IMG/VR virus record: IMGVR_UViG_3300032116_000905
Location: 1-30,917 of that record
Strand: one strand, 5' to 3'
From: a virus
DNA length: 30,917 nt
Translations under genes and position numbers: made by a program
Part shown: positions 1-6,709 of the stretch, in pieces
How positions within the stretch are numbered: the stretch's first letter is position 1
Layout: every line of letters begins with the position of its first letter
The notes under the pieces: model-generated
Told to the model about the DNA's origin: nothing
Databases searched by the model: none
Seen by the model: the letters and a program-made list of their open reading frames with translations, nothing else

Positions 1-120
1 TAGCCCCCCTAGCCCTAGCCCCCCTAGCCCTAGCCCCCCTAGCCCTAGCCCCCCTAGCCCTAGCCCCCCTAGCCCTAGCCCCCCTAGCCCTAGCCCCCCT
101 AGCCCTAGCCCCCCTAGCCC
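1..120. repeat. 15-bp tandem array, 8 copies, telomere-like
   Basis: Eight uninterrupted perfect copies of TAGCCCCCCTAGCCC start at the first base of the window. The strand running 5'->3' toward the left edge is G-rich (GGGCTAGGGGGGCTA), as at a telomere, and could form G-quadruplexes. The core TAGCCCCCCTA recurs in the hairpin at 501-523. The array may continue beyond the edge; a sequence break at a repeat is the simplest alternative to a real genome end. Confidence 0.95.
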
Positions 121-178
121 TGCCTAGTATCCGCTTTTACTAGATCCGAATTTGTTATCAAAAAGTTATGCGACACGC

Positions 179-207
179 TTGACTTACTAACTCAATGAAG
201 GTATCTT
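179..207 (+). promoter_or_regulatory. sigma70-type promoter for the 270-491 gene
   Basis: The -35 box is TTGACT (179-184), the spacer is 17 bp and the -10 box is TATCTT (202-207). The word GACACGC lies just upstream at 172-178, as in front of several minus-strand promoters of this window. Confidence 0.65.
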
Positions 208-269
208 GATAGTAGTTAGGTAAATTGCCTAATGTAAAAAATGAAGCTAAATGAAATGGAGTAAATGAA

Positions 270-491
270 ATGAACACTAAAACTAAAAAAGTTGCTTACA
301 CAATAATTCGCCTGTTGCTAGGTTTAGTAATCACCCCCCTAGTTGCTGGTGTCTGGGTTGTAATCTATGGCTTGCTAGTTGCTAATGGTGCTGGACAGGC
401 TCATACACTAGGCGAAGTTTGGACTAATGGCTTAGTGCTAGGTTCAGTAGTATCTCTAGCCCTTGTAATAGTTCCCCTAGTAAAAAACTAA
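270..491 (+). CDS. small two-helix membrane protein
   Basis: This 73-residue protein has a short basic N-terminus (NTKTKK) and two hydrophobic stretches, about residues 9-38 and 51-71, so it should be an integral membrane protein with both ends on the same side. The ATG follows a GGAG ribosome site 8 bases upstream and a good promoter at 179-207. It is one of only two plus-strand genes seen and is convergent with the large terminase gene. Its DNA is unusually rich in CTAG. The size and topology would fit a holin or superinfection-exclusion protein, but no family is recognised and no function is assigned. Confidence 0.65.
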   Translation: MNTKTKKVAYTIIRLLLGLVITPLVAGVWVVIYGLLVANGAGQAHTLGEVWTNGLVLGSVVSLALVIVPLVKN

Positions 492-500
492 ATACTTGGT

Positions 501-605
501 TAGCCCCCCTAGCAATAGGGGGGTTAGCCCCCTAAAAAGTTTAGGGGTTTCTTTCATTTTCCCCTAAACACTAAGCCCCCTAGTCTAATTCACTAGGGGG
601 TTTAG
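501..605. terminator. triple hairpin terminator between convergent genes
   Basis: Three consecutive stems separate 270-491 from terL. They are TAGCCCCCCTA/TAGGGGGGTTA with a GCAA loop (501-526), TTAGGGG/CCCCTAA (541-567), and CTAAGCCCCCTAG/CTAGGGGGTTTAG (571-605). They serve both directions. The first stem repeats the core of the left-end tandem unit. Confidence 0.75.
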
Positions 606-606
606 T

Positions 607-2004
607 TTATCTAAATCTAAATAAGCTAGTGCCTGTTTTTCTACCCGTATCTATTTTTCTATGTGCCATAGACCTAGCAGTTATCTTGCCACCTGTAAAG
701 CCTGAAGGTGGCTTGATAAGCAGAGCAGTTAGAGCGTGAACTAAGGCATCAACTCTATCTGGGGACTTGCCTTCCCCTGGAATCCAAGAATACATCTGGC
801 TCTCAAGATCAGCTAAAAATCCTATGTGGTGAACCCTGTTTTGCTCATAAGCAAGAGTCACTGGCTCAGCTCTCAGGGCTTTACCGTATTTGCTATGAAC
901 CTCTAAAACAACTATGTTAGGGTCTATAGCATTGATAGCATTTCTAACTAATGCTCCACCCTGATTCACCTCAGCAACTACAGGACACCCCCACTTTCTA
1001 GCCATCTCTACAACCTTGTTGGCCCAAGTCTCAGGAGAACCTAGAACAGTAGCATCTTCCAAAACCCAAGCCTGTCTCTTGTATAAGTCTCTATCTGCTG
1101 TTGAGGCACAAACAACAATTCCGCATTCATCTCTAGGATTCTCAGCAACGCTAGGGTCTACCCCAATAATTCTTAGTGGAGTTCCAAGAGGCATACCACC
1201 CTCTCTGCCTCTCTCTATCATTTCACTAGTCCACAAGGCTCCCTCGACATCATCGAGCATCTCTCCATAGATTTCTTGCTGAGCAAGTCTGGTTCCAGCA
1301 TAGACACCTGTAATAGCATCAAGATAAGCACCAGACAAGTTTCCTGAATTGTCTAATGTGGACCCACGAGTAATCACTACTCGACCTGTCTTAGATTCCT
1401 CGATCAACTTATACAAAAGAGGAACCCGCTTAGGAGTAGTGGTAACTACTATTTGAGGAGTTCTACCTAGACGGGTTCCAACTCTCAAGTTATCAAAGGC
1501 AGTCATACCAGCTGCATCTGGTGTCTGTCTCCAAGCTGCAATCTCGTCGCCCCAAGCGTGGGTGAACTGAGGACCACGAAGAGAGTCAGGCTCATCAGCA
1601 GTAAAACAAGTAGCCGTATTACCATTAGGCCAAGTCAGTCTTCTCTTTGATGGTTCATACAAAGGTCTCTCACTAGGGGGAGTCACATTCATAATTCCGG
1701 ACTCACCTTCAACAATAACATCTCGCACATCAGCAGCAGTTCTAGCAACAAGGGCAAATCTTCTCTGCCCTGTAGTTGTGAACTTAGCTTGCTCTCTTAC
1801 CCATTCAGCTGCTGTCCTAGTCTTGCCTGCTCCACGACCAGCTATGTATGCCCAGATATTCCAGTCACCTTCAGGAGCTTGCTGCTCTGGCCTCCCCCAG
1901 ACTGACCAGTCCCAAACAAGAGAATCTGGATCCATACCAGACAAAACCTTAGCTTGCTCTTCAGGTGGAAGCATAGCAATCTGCTCCATAATACTTTTGG
2001 CCAT
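607..2004 (-). CDS. terL: terminase large subunit
   Basis: This is the ATP-driven DNA-packaging motor and headful or cos nuclease that fills the procapsid. It has 465 residues, the normal length. The N-terminal ATPase shows Walker A GRGAGKT (residues 56-62), a Walker B region THAWGDE (about 148-154, acidic D153/E154) and the coupling motif VVTTTP (186-191). The C-terminal RNase H-like nuclease has its acidic residues in GVDPS (D283), VVAEVNQGG (E345) and SPDRVDAL (D416/D419). The opening LPPEEQ plus the WDWSVWGRPEQ segment is typical of the DNA-packaging family that includes gene-transfer-agent and actinophage terminases. The ATG has AGGACCT upstream; a second in-frame ATG five codons later is possible. 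No terS precedes it. The candidate small subunit lies at the far end of the window. Confidence 0.95.
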   Translation of the reverse strand: MAKSIMEQIAMLPPEEQAKVLSGMDPDSLVWDWSVWGRPEQQAPEGDWNIWAYIAGRGAGKTRTAAEWVREQAKFTTTGQRRFALVARTAADVRDVIVEGESGIMNVTPPSERPLYEPSKRRLTWPNGNTATCFTADEPDSLRGPQFTHAWGDEIAAWRQTPDAAGMTAFDNLRVGTRLGRTPQIVVTTTPKRVPLLYKLIEESKTGRVVITRGSTLDNSGNLSGAYLDAITGVYAGTRLAQQEIYGEMLDDVEGALWTSEMIERGREGGMPLGTPLRIIGVDPSVAENPRDECGIVVCASTADRDLYKRQAWVLEDATVLGSPETWANKVVEMARKWGCPVVAEVNQGGALVRNAINAIDPNIVVLEVHSKYGKALRAEPVTLAYEQNRVHHIGFLADLESQMYSWIPGEGKSPDRVDALVHALTALLIKPPSGFTGGKITARSMAHRKIDTGRKTGTSLFRFR

Positions 2005-2068
2005 AGGTCCTACTTCTGATCTGTGTACATAAATAGTGTACTTTAGGTTTGAACCCCCCTATAAAACA

Positions 2069-2097
2069 AAAGCCCCCTGCTAATGCAGAGGGTTTTG
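2069..2097 (-). terminator. rho-independent terminator downstream of pstS and the non-coding stretch
   Basis: On the minus strand a stem with CTGC/GCAG core, flanking CCC/GGG pairs and a four-base loop is followed by CTTTTGTTTT. It lies about 240 bases beyond the pstS stop codon, so it ends either a long 3' UTR or a separate RNA. Confidence 0.75.
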
Positions 2098-2335
2098 TAG
2101 TGAATAGGTGGATTGCGTTTTACCACCAGTGCCTAGTCAATTCGGTTCTCAGTAAGATCCGCTTTTGAGCACACCCGCCCTTTATCCGCTAAGATGAACC
2201 GCTAAGTTCAGGCGTTGCCTTGTCTGACCCATTTGACGTTTCAGACTATTCAGCCATACTCCAGATCTCCCGTCGGATCTCTGTTAATAAAATATTATAT
2301 GAAGTTGTAAATTTATGCAAGGGGGTAGAGCAAAA
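2098..2335 (-). other. gene-free structured stretch between pstS and terL
   Basis: No plausible reading frame is present. Several short hairpins follow one another: GGTGG/CCACC (2107-2127), TGAAC/GTTCA (2195-2210), GTCTGA/TCAGAC (2222-2246) and AGATC/GATCT (2263-2280). A direct repeat CCGCTAAG occurs twice near 2185-2206. With the terminator at 2069-2097 this could be a small RNA or a packaging-related site. No known RNA family is recognised. Confidence 0.4.
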
Positions 2336-3385
2336 TTATCCAATTAATTTGATTTGGTTTAAAGCAGAGGTTTTTAGCTTTCCACCAATAGGCGCATAGC
2401 CCAGTAAAGCGGCTTTTGCTGGCATACAGGTCCCAACTACATACTTGAACCAGTCTTGAATAGCCTTACCCTTACCAACTGAAACTTTACCGGTTACCCT
2501 CTTAGGAGCTAGTCCATAGGCAACAATTGACAACTGGTAGGCACCCGGAATTACCTTTGTAAAGTTGATATTCAAGGTTCCGTTAGTAGCATCGGTCCCC
2601 CCAGTGATTGGGTCCTGTCCGCTAATGAACTTACCAGCAGCACTTGAAGTTGGAGCTACAAATACACCGGCTGCATTGCGAAGCTTAGCAATAGCCACGT
2701 CAGCATTGATAGCATCTGAAAGATCGAAGTAACCGAATGCGTTTGAGTTGTCTTCGATGTAAGCAGCCAACAGCTGAGAAGTAGAGAATGAGACTGCACC
2801 TGGAGCTAGACCACCGCTTGCTGATACCATATCGCTACTGCCTTTGGTCCAGTTACCAACAGTCTGATTTAGGTAGTTGGTTAGGTTTGAGTTTGTGCCA
2901 GAGCCAGAAGCGCGGTAAACAACCTTGATTGCTTTCTTCGGCAACTTCACACGAGGGTTCAAAGATTGGATCTTAGAATCATTCCACCGAGTAATCTCAC
3001 CCTTCAAAATTCCAGAGATCACTTCGGCAGTTAGGTTTAGACCATCGCCTACACCAACAGCTGAGTAGGCAAATGCCACCGGACCTGCTACAAGGGGCAC
3101 GGTCACAAAGCCCTTGCTAGGTACACCGCTTGTGTATGGGGCATCAGTTGCAGCCCATTCGATGTTGCCAGCAGCAAACTCGGTTCTACCGGTTCCAGAG
3201 CCAGTTGAAGTGTATGTGACACTATCGGCTACATAGGCAGCAGTGCAAGCTTGCATAGCTCCATTGGCAAAAGAGGATCCTTTACCGGATAGTGAAAATC
3301 CAGCTCCAAAAGCTGAACTTGATGATGTTGCTAGGGCAATTACCGCAATGGCAGTTGTGATCTTGATTAGAAGCTTATTAAGCAT
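2336..3385 (-). CDS. pstS: phosphate ABC transporter substrate-binding protein PstS-like
   Basis: This 349-residue secreted protein probably captures phosphate for the host PstCAB importer. A signal peptide covers about residues 1-28 (basic LNKLLIK start, hydrophobic core, small residues before GAG). The PstS fold is shown by SGKGSSF (33-39), TGSGTGR (61-67), the ATDAPY segment (79-84) and RASGSGT (158-164), which are the phosphate-contacting loops of the family. The start has a strong TTAGGAG site. No pstC, pstA or pstB is adjacent. Phage-borne pstS is well known in cyanophages as an auxiliary metabolic gene that helps a phosphate-starved host. Here it stands alone between terL and the wall-lysis module with its own leader. 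Confidence 0.9.
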   Translation of the reverse strand: MLNKLLIKITTAIAVIALATSSSSAFGAGFSLSGKGSSFANGAMQACTAAYVADSVTYTSTGSGTGRTEFAAGNIEWAATDAPYTSGVPSKGFVTVPLVAGPVAFAYSAVGVGDGLNLTAEVISGILKGEITRWNDSKIQSLNPRVKLPKKAIKVVYRASGSGTNSNLTNYLNQTVGNWTKGSSDMVSASGGLAPGAVSFSTSQLLAAYIEDNSNAFGYFDLSDAINADVAIAKLRNAAGVFVAPTSSAAGKFISGQDPITGGTDATNGTLNINFTKVIPGAYQLSIVAYGLAPKRVTGKVSVGKGKAIQDWFKYVVGTCMPAKAALLGYAPIGGKLKTSALNQIKLIG

Positions 3386-3466
3386 TTCTCTCCTAAGGTT
3401 AGTTGTTTACTTGGTTAACAGATTTAGTATGACATATTAAGAAAGAAATGAATTTTTAAAAAGAAA

Positions 3467-3490
3467 ACGACCCCGCATTTGCAGGGCCGT
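3467..3490 (-). terminator. terminator of the peptidoglycan-binding/small membrane protein operon
   Basis: On the minus strand the stem ACGGCCCTGC/GCGGGGTCGT with an AAAT loop is followed by TTTCTTTTT. It lies directly after the stop of 3507-4034 and before pstS. Confidence 0.8.
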
Positions 3491-3506
3491 ATTCAAAAGC
3501 TAGTTG

Positions 3507-4034
3507 CTAGCTGAGTGAAACTCTAACGTTAGGATCTCCTTCAAAAAGTGCAGTAAAGGTATCCGCATTCATCAAACCATCACCCGGGATGCCTTTGGAC
3601 TCCTGGAACTTAAGTACAGCATTTCTTGTGAGATCTCCATAGTAACCGGCTTTCACAGAGCCATCTTGCAAAAGCTCTAGCTCAATCAATCTACGCTGAA
3701 CGTGGAACACAGTTAGTGATCTACGGTTTGCATCATTCTTGTATACACAAGAAGATAGAAGAACATCATCAACTTCTCCATTGCCAACCACAGCTGGACC
3801 TGCTGGAGTGACTACCGCATTAGCAATATCTTCTGCAGTAACCGCAACTGGCTCAGCATACTTAAGAATGACTGGCTCAGCAACTACTTCAGCTACTGGC
3901 TCAGCAACTACTTCAGCTACCGCTTCTTCAACAAGCTCCGGCTCGACTACCGCAACTTCTTCAGTAGTTTCAGGTTCAACTACTGCAACTTCTTCTACGA
4001 CTTCCTCAGTCGAGTTTGTTTTCTTTTCTGCCAT
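3507..4034 (-). CDS. peptidoglycan-binding protein with acidic E/V/P-rich N-terminus
   Basis: This 175-residue protein has two parts. Residues about 5-66 are an acidic low-complexity arm built from repeats such as EEVAVVEPE and EVVAEPVA, probably extended. Residues about 95-168 form a PG_binding_1-like domain: VQRRLIELELL, GYYGDLTRNAVLKFQESKGIPGDGLMNADTF carries the usual Y/F-G-x-x-T and AV-x-x-FQ pattern. There is no catalytic domain and no signal peptide. It is last in a run with three tiny membrane proteins and the NlpC/P60 lipoprotein, so it may tether lytic enzymes to the wall or act as a virion-associated binder. Its start follows AAGGAGG. Confidence 0.8.
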   Translation of the reverse strand: MAEKKTNSTEEVVEEVAVVEPETTEEVAVVEPELVEEAVAEVVAEPVAEVVAEPVILKYAEPVAVTAEDIANAVVTPAGPAVVGNGEVDDVLLSSCVYKNDANRRSLTVFHVQRRLIELELLQDGSVKAGYYGDLTRNAVLKFQESKGIPGDGLMNADTFTALFEGDPNVRVSLS

Positions 4035-4061
4035 GAGGCCTCCTTCTAGATTCTTTATCTA

Positions 4062-4232
4062 TTATAAACGCTGTGAAAGAACAGCCATTGTGATCGATGT
4101 AAGTGCAAATACACCTGGAACTACCAGGCCACCTACACCAGCTACCGCAAGTACAATTGCAACTACCGCAAGTGCAACTGCAAGGACAGAAGTCCAAACA
4201 ATATCTCTAAGTCTTATTAACCAGCCAGGCAT
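4062..4232 (-). CDS. tiny membrane protein, holin-like size
   Basis: This 56-residue protein has a short basic head (PGWLIRLRD) followed by a nearly continuous hydrophobic stretch of about 40 residues that can form two helices broken at GVGGL. The ATG overlaps the previous stop as TAATG, implying translational coupling. It sits between an NlpC/P60 enzyme and a peptidoglycan-binding protein, where holins are often encoded, but holins have no reliable signature. A role as holin or antiholin is an inference. Confidence 0.6.
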   Translation of the reverse strand: MPGWLIRLRDIVWTSVLAVALAVVAIVLAVAGVGGLVVPGVFALTSITMAVLSQRL

Positions 4233-4426
4233 TACTTTGTCGCCTTTCCAGCAATCTTGCTATCTTCTTCTGAGTTGCAATAGCACCCGGATGAAGATCC
4301 AGGTAAGACTACCCCAAGAAGAGGTTTAACTTTTCTAGATCTTCTTTTTGCAATAACACCGTATGCAATTCCAAAAGAAGAACCGCATACTACTGCTAAA
4401 GCTAGTACTCCAATAATTGTTTCCAT
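4232..4426 (-). CDS. small single-pass membrane protein
   Basis: This 64-residue protein starts METIIGVLALAVVCG, with one transmembrane helix (about residues 2-24) followed by a basic KRRSRK motif and a short soluble tail with CYC and acidic residues. The topology is N-out/C-in by the positive-inside rule. The start is chosen at 4426 because GAGGAG lies just upstream, rather than at a more distal in-frame codon. It overlaps the next gene by one base (TAATG). No family is recognised; it is probably part of the wall-lysis or spanin-like set. Confidence 0.6.
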   Translation of the reverse strand: METIIGVLALAVVCGSSFGIAYGVIAKRRSRKVKPLLGVVLPGSSSGCYCNSEEDSKIAGKATK

Positions 4427-4427
4427 G

Positions 4428-4580
4428 TTACTCCTCGATATCTGAAATGTAATCAGCGTGATCTGCATGATTACGACTAAACAAGCTTAACAGGCCCAGG
4501 GCACCAATGGTGAGGCCCCCTAGCAAAACAGCTGTGGTGCTTATAGCTACCGCAACTGCAAGTATGATGTTAAAGTCCAT
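4428..4580 (-). CDS. small single-pass membrane protein
   Basis: This 50-residue protein has an N-terminal hydrophobic segment (about residues 4-34, glycine rich around GGLTIGALG) and a short charged tail NHADHADYISDIEE. GGAGGAG precedes the ATG. It begins the run of three tiny membrane-protein genes; the next start is 2 bases after its stop. No family is recognised. Confidence 0.6.
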   Translation of the reverse strand: MDFNIILAVAVAISTTAVLLGGLTIGALGLLSLFSRNHADHADYISDIEE

Positions 4581-4630
4581 TTTTACTCCTCCGTACTTAA
4601 TAATTTATATTCCCCTGGAAAGCGAGAAGG

Positions 4631-4648
4631 CCCTGGCAATACCAGGAC
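4631..4648 (-). terminator. hairpin after the NlpC/P60 gene
   Basis: The minus strand reads CCTGGTATTGCCAGG, a 5-bp stem followed by a pyrimidine-rich stretch. The U-tract is weak, so it may attenuate rather than stop transcription into the small membrane proteins. Confidence 0.4.
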
Positions 4649-4670
4649 CTCCTCAGCCGGAACTTAATCT

Positions 4671-5231
4671 TTAGGGAGCTTGTTCAACCACCCTCACATA
4701 CCGTATCTGACTGTGCTTGTAATTGCTCAAAGGCTCAATCACAGTAGTACCGTATGCTCGATTAGAGTTAAGGACTTTGTTATTTCCTATGTAAATGCCA
4801 GAGTGATAAAAATCAGTTCTACCGCGGTATGCAAATACCACAATATCTCCAATGTTTGGATCACTTACTCGCGTTCCTATTCCGGCTTGAGCAGTTGCAG
4901 AATGCGGTAGCTCTAGTCCAAAGTGTCTGTAAAGCCAGACAACCATACCGGAACAATCCCACCCGTAATGATTAGAACCAGAAAAAACATAAGGGGTTTT
5001 GTTTACCCTGGTCTTAATATATTTTAAAGTAAGCTTCATGCGTGCCTGGTTTCTAACTTCTTTTTTATTTTCAAAAAGAAGAGTAACCTTTGGATCGACA
5101 TTCGGCTTACTTATAATCGGGGTGGCTATATTCAGTTTTTGTTTTTGTTCAGTTACTGCATTAACTGCCGAAGCAGAACAACCGGCAATAGTCAAAGCTA
5201 TTCCCATTGTGATCGTTGCGAACTTTTTCAT
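4671..5231 (-). CDS. NlpC/P60-family cell-wall peptidase, predicted lipoprotein
   Basis: This 186-residue protein should cleave peptide stems of peptidoglycan. Its N-terminus is a lipoprotein signal (MKKFATITMGIALTIAGC) with lipobox IAGC and lipidated C18. The NlpC/P60 domain covers about 64-183, with catalytic C93 in WDCSG, H143 in YHSGIYIG and the typical GDIVVF strand before the histidine. P80-Y81 and the LPHSA segment are also family features. A ribosome site (GGTAGG) precedes the ATG. A lipid-anchored lytic enzyme is unusual for a phage endolysin and suggests secretion by the host, or a morphogenetic or exclusion role. It heads the operon of small membrane proteins. Confidence 0.88.
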   Translation of the reverse strand: MKKFATITMGIALTIAGCSASAVNAVTEQKQKLNIATPIISKPNVDPKVTLLFENKKEVRNQARMKLTLKYIKTRVNKTPYVFSGSNHYGWDCSGMVVWLYRHFGLELPHSATAQAGIGTRVSDPNIGDIVVFAYRGRTDFYHSGIYIGNNKVLNSNRAYGTTVIEPLSNYKHSQIRYVRVVEQAP

Positions 5232-5296
5232 TGGCGACCTACCTTTCCTGTTATGAATTGAGTTAGTACTCGGTCGTTATTGTTGGGTTCTCCCGT

Positions 5297-5320
5297 AACA
5301 CCACCTGGGCGGTGTTTTTT
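5297..5320. terminator. hairpin with T-tract between 5339-5548 and the NlpC/P60 gene
   Basis: AACACC and GGTGTT pair around CACCTGGGC-type inner bases, followed by a run of T on the plus strand. The T-tract favours plus-strand termination, though the flanking genes are on the minus strand, where it may act as a weak terminator. Confidence 0.5.
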
Positions 5321-5338
5321 TAGTTTAACAGTAGTTTT

Positions 5339-5548
5339 CTACTCGTTATCACTAAACTTGTAATTTTCCTGGGCAATAATTAATTTTTTTACAAATTCCA
5401 AGACATCGGTATCTCTAATCTCTACCTGGTGAGCATAGTACTCGGTTTGTAGATCCAGGTTTTCACTTAAAGATAAATCGCCAGGAACCAGGGTACCTTT
5501 TTTGTATTCGGCATAAGCCAGGGCAAGCTTTTCACTAGGAATGTTCAT
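5339..5548 (-). CDS. hypothetical small acidic protein
   Basis: This 69-residue, mostly helical protein (MNIPSEKLALAYAEYKKG...) is rich in Glu, Leu and Tyr, with no cysteine pair, signal or membrane segment. The ATG follows GGAGATTTT. It is the only gene after a roughly 200-base leader containing a strong hairpin and T-run (5648-5679), so it may be controlled by attenuation. No family is recognised. Confidence 0.65.
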   Translation of the reverse strand: MNIPSEKLALAYAEYKKGTLVPGDLSLSENLDLQTEYYAHQVEIRDTDVLEFVKKLIIAQENYKFSDNE

Positions 5549-5647
5549 AAAATCTCCGATCTCTATAAATTTTACCCCATAACCGCTAAACTAATGGACC
5601 CCCTGGATTTAGGGCCTGTACGGGGCTTCCAGGGCCGAAAAAGAGCT

Positions 5648-5679
5648 GTCCCCCGCCAGGCGCTAACTTGACGGGGGAC
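5648..5679 (-). terminator. attenuator-like hairpin in the leader of 5339-5548
   Basis: GTCCCCCG pairs perfectly with CGGGGGAC, with added CA/TG pairs. On the minus strand it is followed by AGCTCTTTTTC. It lies between the promoter and the gene, about 100 bases before the start codon, so it could terminate transcription prematurely. Confidence 0.55.
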
Positions 5680-5763
5680 TAATTTGGTCGTACACCTAAG
5701 CAGTTGTTGTGAACATTATTAAGTTATTTATACTTAGATGTTTGTCGCGGTTGCGACTAGAAA

Positions 5764-5792
5764 ACTCTATCAAAAAATTTATTTATCGGCAA
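5764..5792 (-). promoter_or_regulatory. promoter for 5339-5548
   Basis: On the minus strand: -35 TTGCCG (5787-5792), 17-bp spacer, -10 TAGAGT (5764-5769). Confidence 0.5.
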
Positions 5793-5876
5793 CTCCCCCC
5801 CCCTGGTAGCTTCTCCCTGGCGAACCTGGTGCCAGGATAAATTAGATCCTGGAACCCTGGAACCGCATAAAAATAA

Positions 5877-5900
5877 TCCCCCTGGTTTTCACCTGGGGGA
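5877..5900 (-). terminator. terminator of 5916-6263
   Basis: Stem TCCCCCTGGT/ACCTGGGGGA with a TTTC loop lies 16 bases after the stop codon, followed on the minus strand by ATTATTTTT. Confidence 0.75.
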
Positions 5901-5915
5901 CTATTCTTACCTGGT

Positions 5916-6263
5916 TTATCCAAAAACTATTTCACCGAACATCGCGACCTGGACAATAACATCGGTATCGGTAGCGTCATAATCTACATCGCTAGGGTCG
6001 GCCATAATCGCCTGGCAGACTGATTTGGTTGATCGGTTCACTTGTATTTTTCCGCTGGCAAGCTTCTCGGTAGCGTCTAGCAAATCCTGGTAAGAAATTG
6101 TTTTATCAACTACACCGGCAGTTTCATCAAGGCAGTCCGGTAATAGTGTGATCGCGTATGTTCTTTTTTCGGTGTCGTGTTCTGCTGTCTTTGCCCAATA
6201 GCCGATAGACATACCCGCGTCATCACAAATAAATTCAAAAATTTCAATTTGTTCCTGGTTCAT
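5916..6263 (-). CDS. hypothetical acidic protein
   Basis: This 115-residue acidic protein (MNQEQIEIFEFICDDAGM...) has no signal, membrane segment or recognised motif. The start is placed at 6263 because AAAGGAGAAAAG precedes that ATG; the in-frame extension upstream has no ribosome site. The C-terminus (DPSDVDYDATDTDVIVQVAMFGEIVFG) is strand-like. It is monocistronic with its own terminator, in the CCWGG-dense zone. No function is proposed. Confidence 0.65.
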   Translation of the reverse strand: MNQEQIEIFEFICDDAGMSIGYWAKTAEHDTEKRTYAITLLPDCLDETAGVVDKTISYQDLLDATEKLASGKIQVNRSTKSVCQAIMADPSDVDYDATDTDVIVQVAMFGEIVFG

Positions 6264-6392
6264 CTTTTCTCCTTTTTTTCTGCCAGGGTTCCCTGGTAAT
6301 AAGAAGCTTAGCAAATTTTTCCAGGCAAAACTAAAAACCAGGAATTATTTTTTCCGCGTGTCTAATTTCCTGGATCTAATTTTTATTACCGC

Positions 6393-6434
6393 ACCTGGAA
6401 CCTGGAACCTGGAACCTGGAACCTGGAACCTGGA
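6393..6434. repeat. 7-bp tandem repeat ACCTGGA, 6 copies
   Basis: Six perfect tandem copies of ACCTGGA lie in the intergenic region between 5916-6263 and 6482-6670. Each copy contains a CCTGG site, the word that is strongly enriched across about 5.3-6.7 kb. Confidence 0.95.
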
Positions 6435-6443
6435 AAAGATAAA

Positions 6444-6465
6444 CCCCCGGTATCTCTACCAGGGG
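6444..6465 (-). terminator. terminator of 6482-6670
   Basis: CCCCCGGT pairs with ACCAGGGG around a short loop, 17 bases after the stop codon. The minus-strand tail is TTTATC followed by the CCAGG-rich tandem array. Confidence 0.55.
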
Positions 6466-6481
6466 ATTATCGGCAACCAGG

Positions 6482-6670
6482 CTATTCCAGGGTCCCGGTA
6501 TCCTGGTCGCTGTGTGAGCAAGACCAATAGCCGTTCTCCCTGGTTATTTTTTCTTTGTCCCAGGACTTCACTTCATAGCACCTACCGCATAACTCGCACT
6601 GAATAAAGTTTTCTCCTGTGCTTAGTTTGACCAGGGTTGATGTTGTTTCTAGGTATTTAGAATAAGACAT
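6482..6670 (-). CDS. small zinc-binding-like protein
   Basis: This 62-residue protein has C-x2-C-x2-C (CELCGRC) and a later WSCSH, which could bind one zinc. The start at 6670 is preferred because TGGAG lies 6 bases upstream; an ATG four codons earlier has a weaker site. A promoter with TTGACG and TAAACT lies at 6710-6739. It is one of at least ten short cysteine-pair proteins in the window. Function unknown. Confidence 0.6.
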   Translation of the reverse strand: MSYSKYLETTSTLVKLSTGENFIQCELCGRCYEVKSWDKEKITRENGYWSCSHSDQDTGTLE

Positions 6671-6709
6671 TTGTTTCTCCATTTTCCACCAGGTTTTCCT
6701 GGTAATAAA

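Larger units (their letters stand above)
5549..5915 (-). promoter_or_regulatory. gene-free 367-bp leader and promoter region
   Basis: This stretch holds the terminator of the next gene upstream (5877-5900), a candidate minus-strand promoter (5764-5792) and a transcribed leader of about 200 bases with a GC-rich hairpin (5648-5679) followed by TTTTT. CCTGG/CCAGG words are dense. No coding frame is convincing. Confidence 0.5.

Noticed and set aside
2040-2065. TTGAACCCCCC resembling the T-arm of a minus-strand tRNA
   Set aside because: No matching acceptor, D or anticodon stems are present around it.
3386-3420. PhoP-box-like GTTAACC...GTAAACA upstream of pstS
   Set aside because: The two half-sites are 9, not 11, bases apart and match the actinobacterial GTTCACC consensus only partly; the evidence is too weak to annotate.
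3739-4329. Plus-strand frame of about 196 codons, Ser/Thr-rich
   Set aside because: It is the complement of the Glu/Val/Pro repeats of the peptidoglycan-binding gene and of the tiny membrane genes; it has no ribosome site and low complexity.
6393-6434. Possible CRISPR array in the ACCTGGA repeats
   Set aside because: The unit is a 7-bp pure tandem repeat with no spacers and no cas genes nearby.
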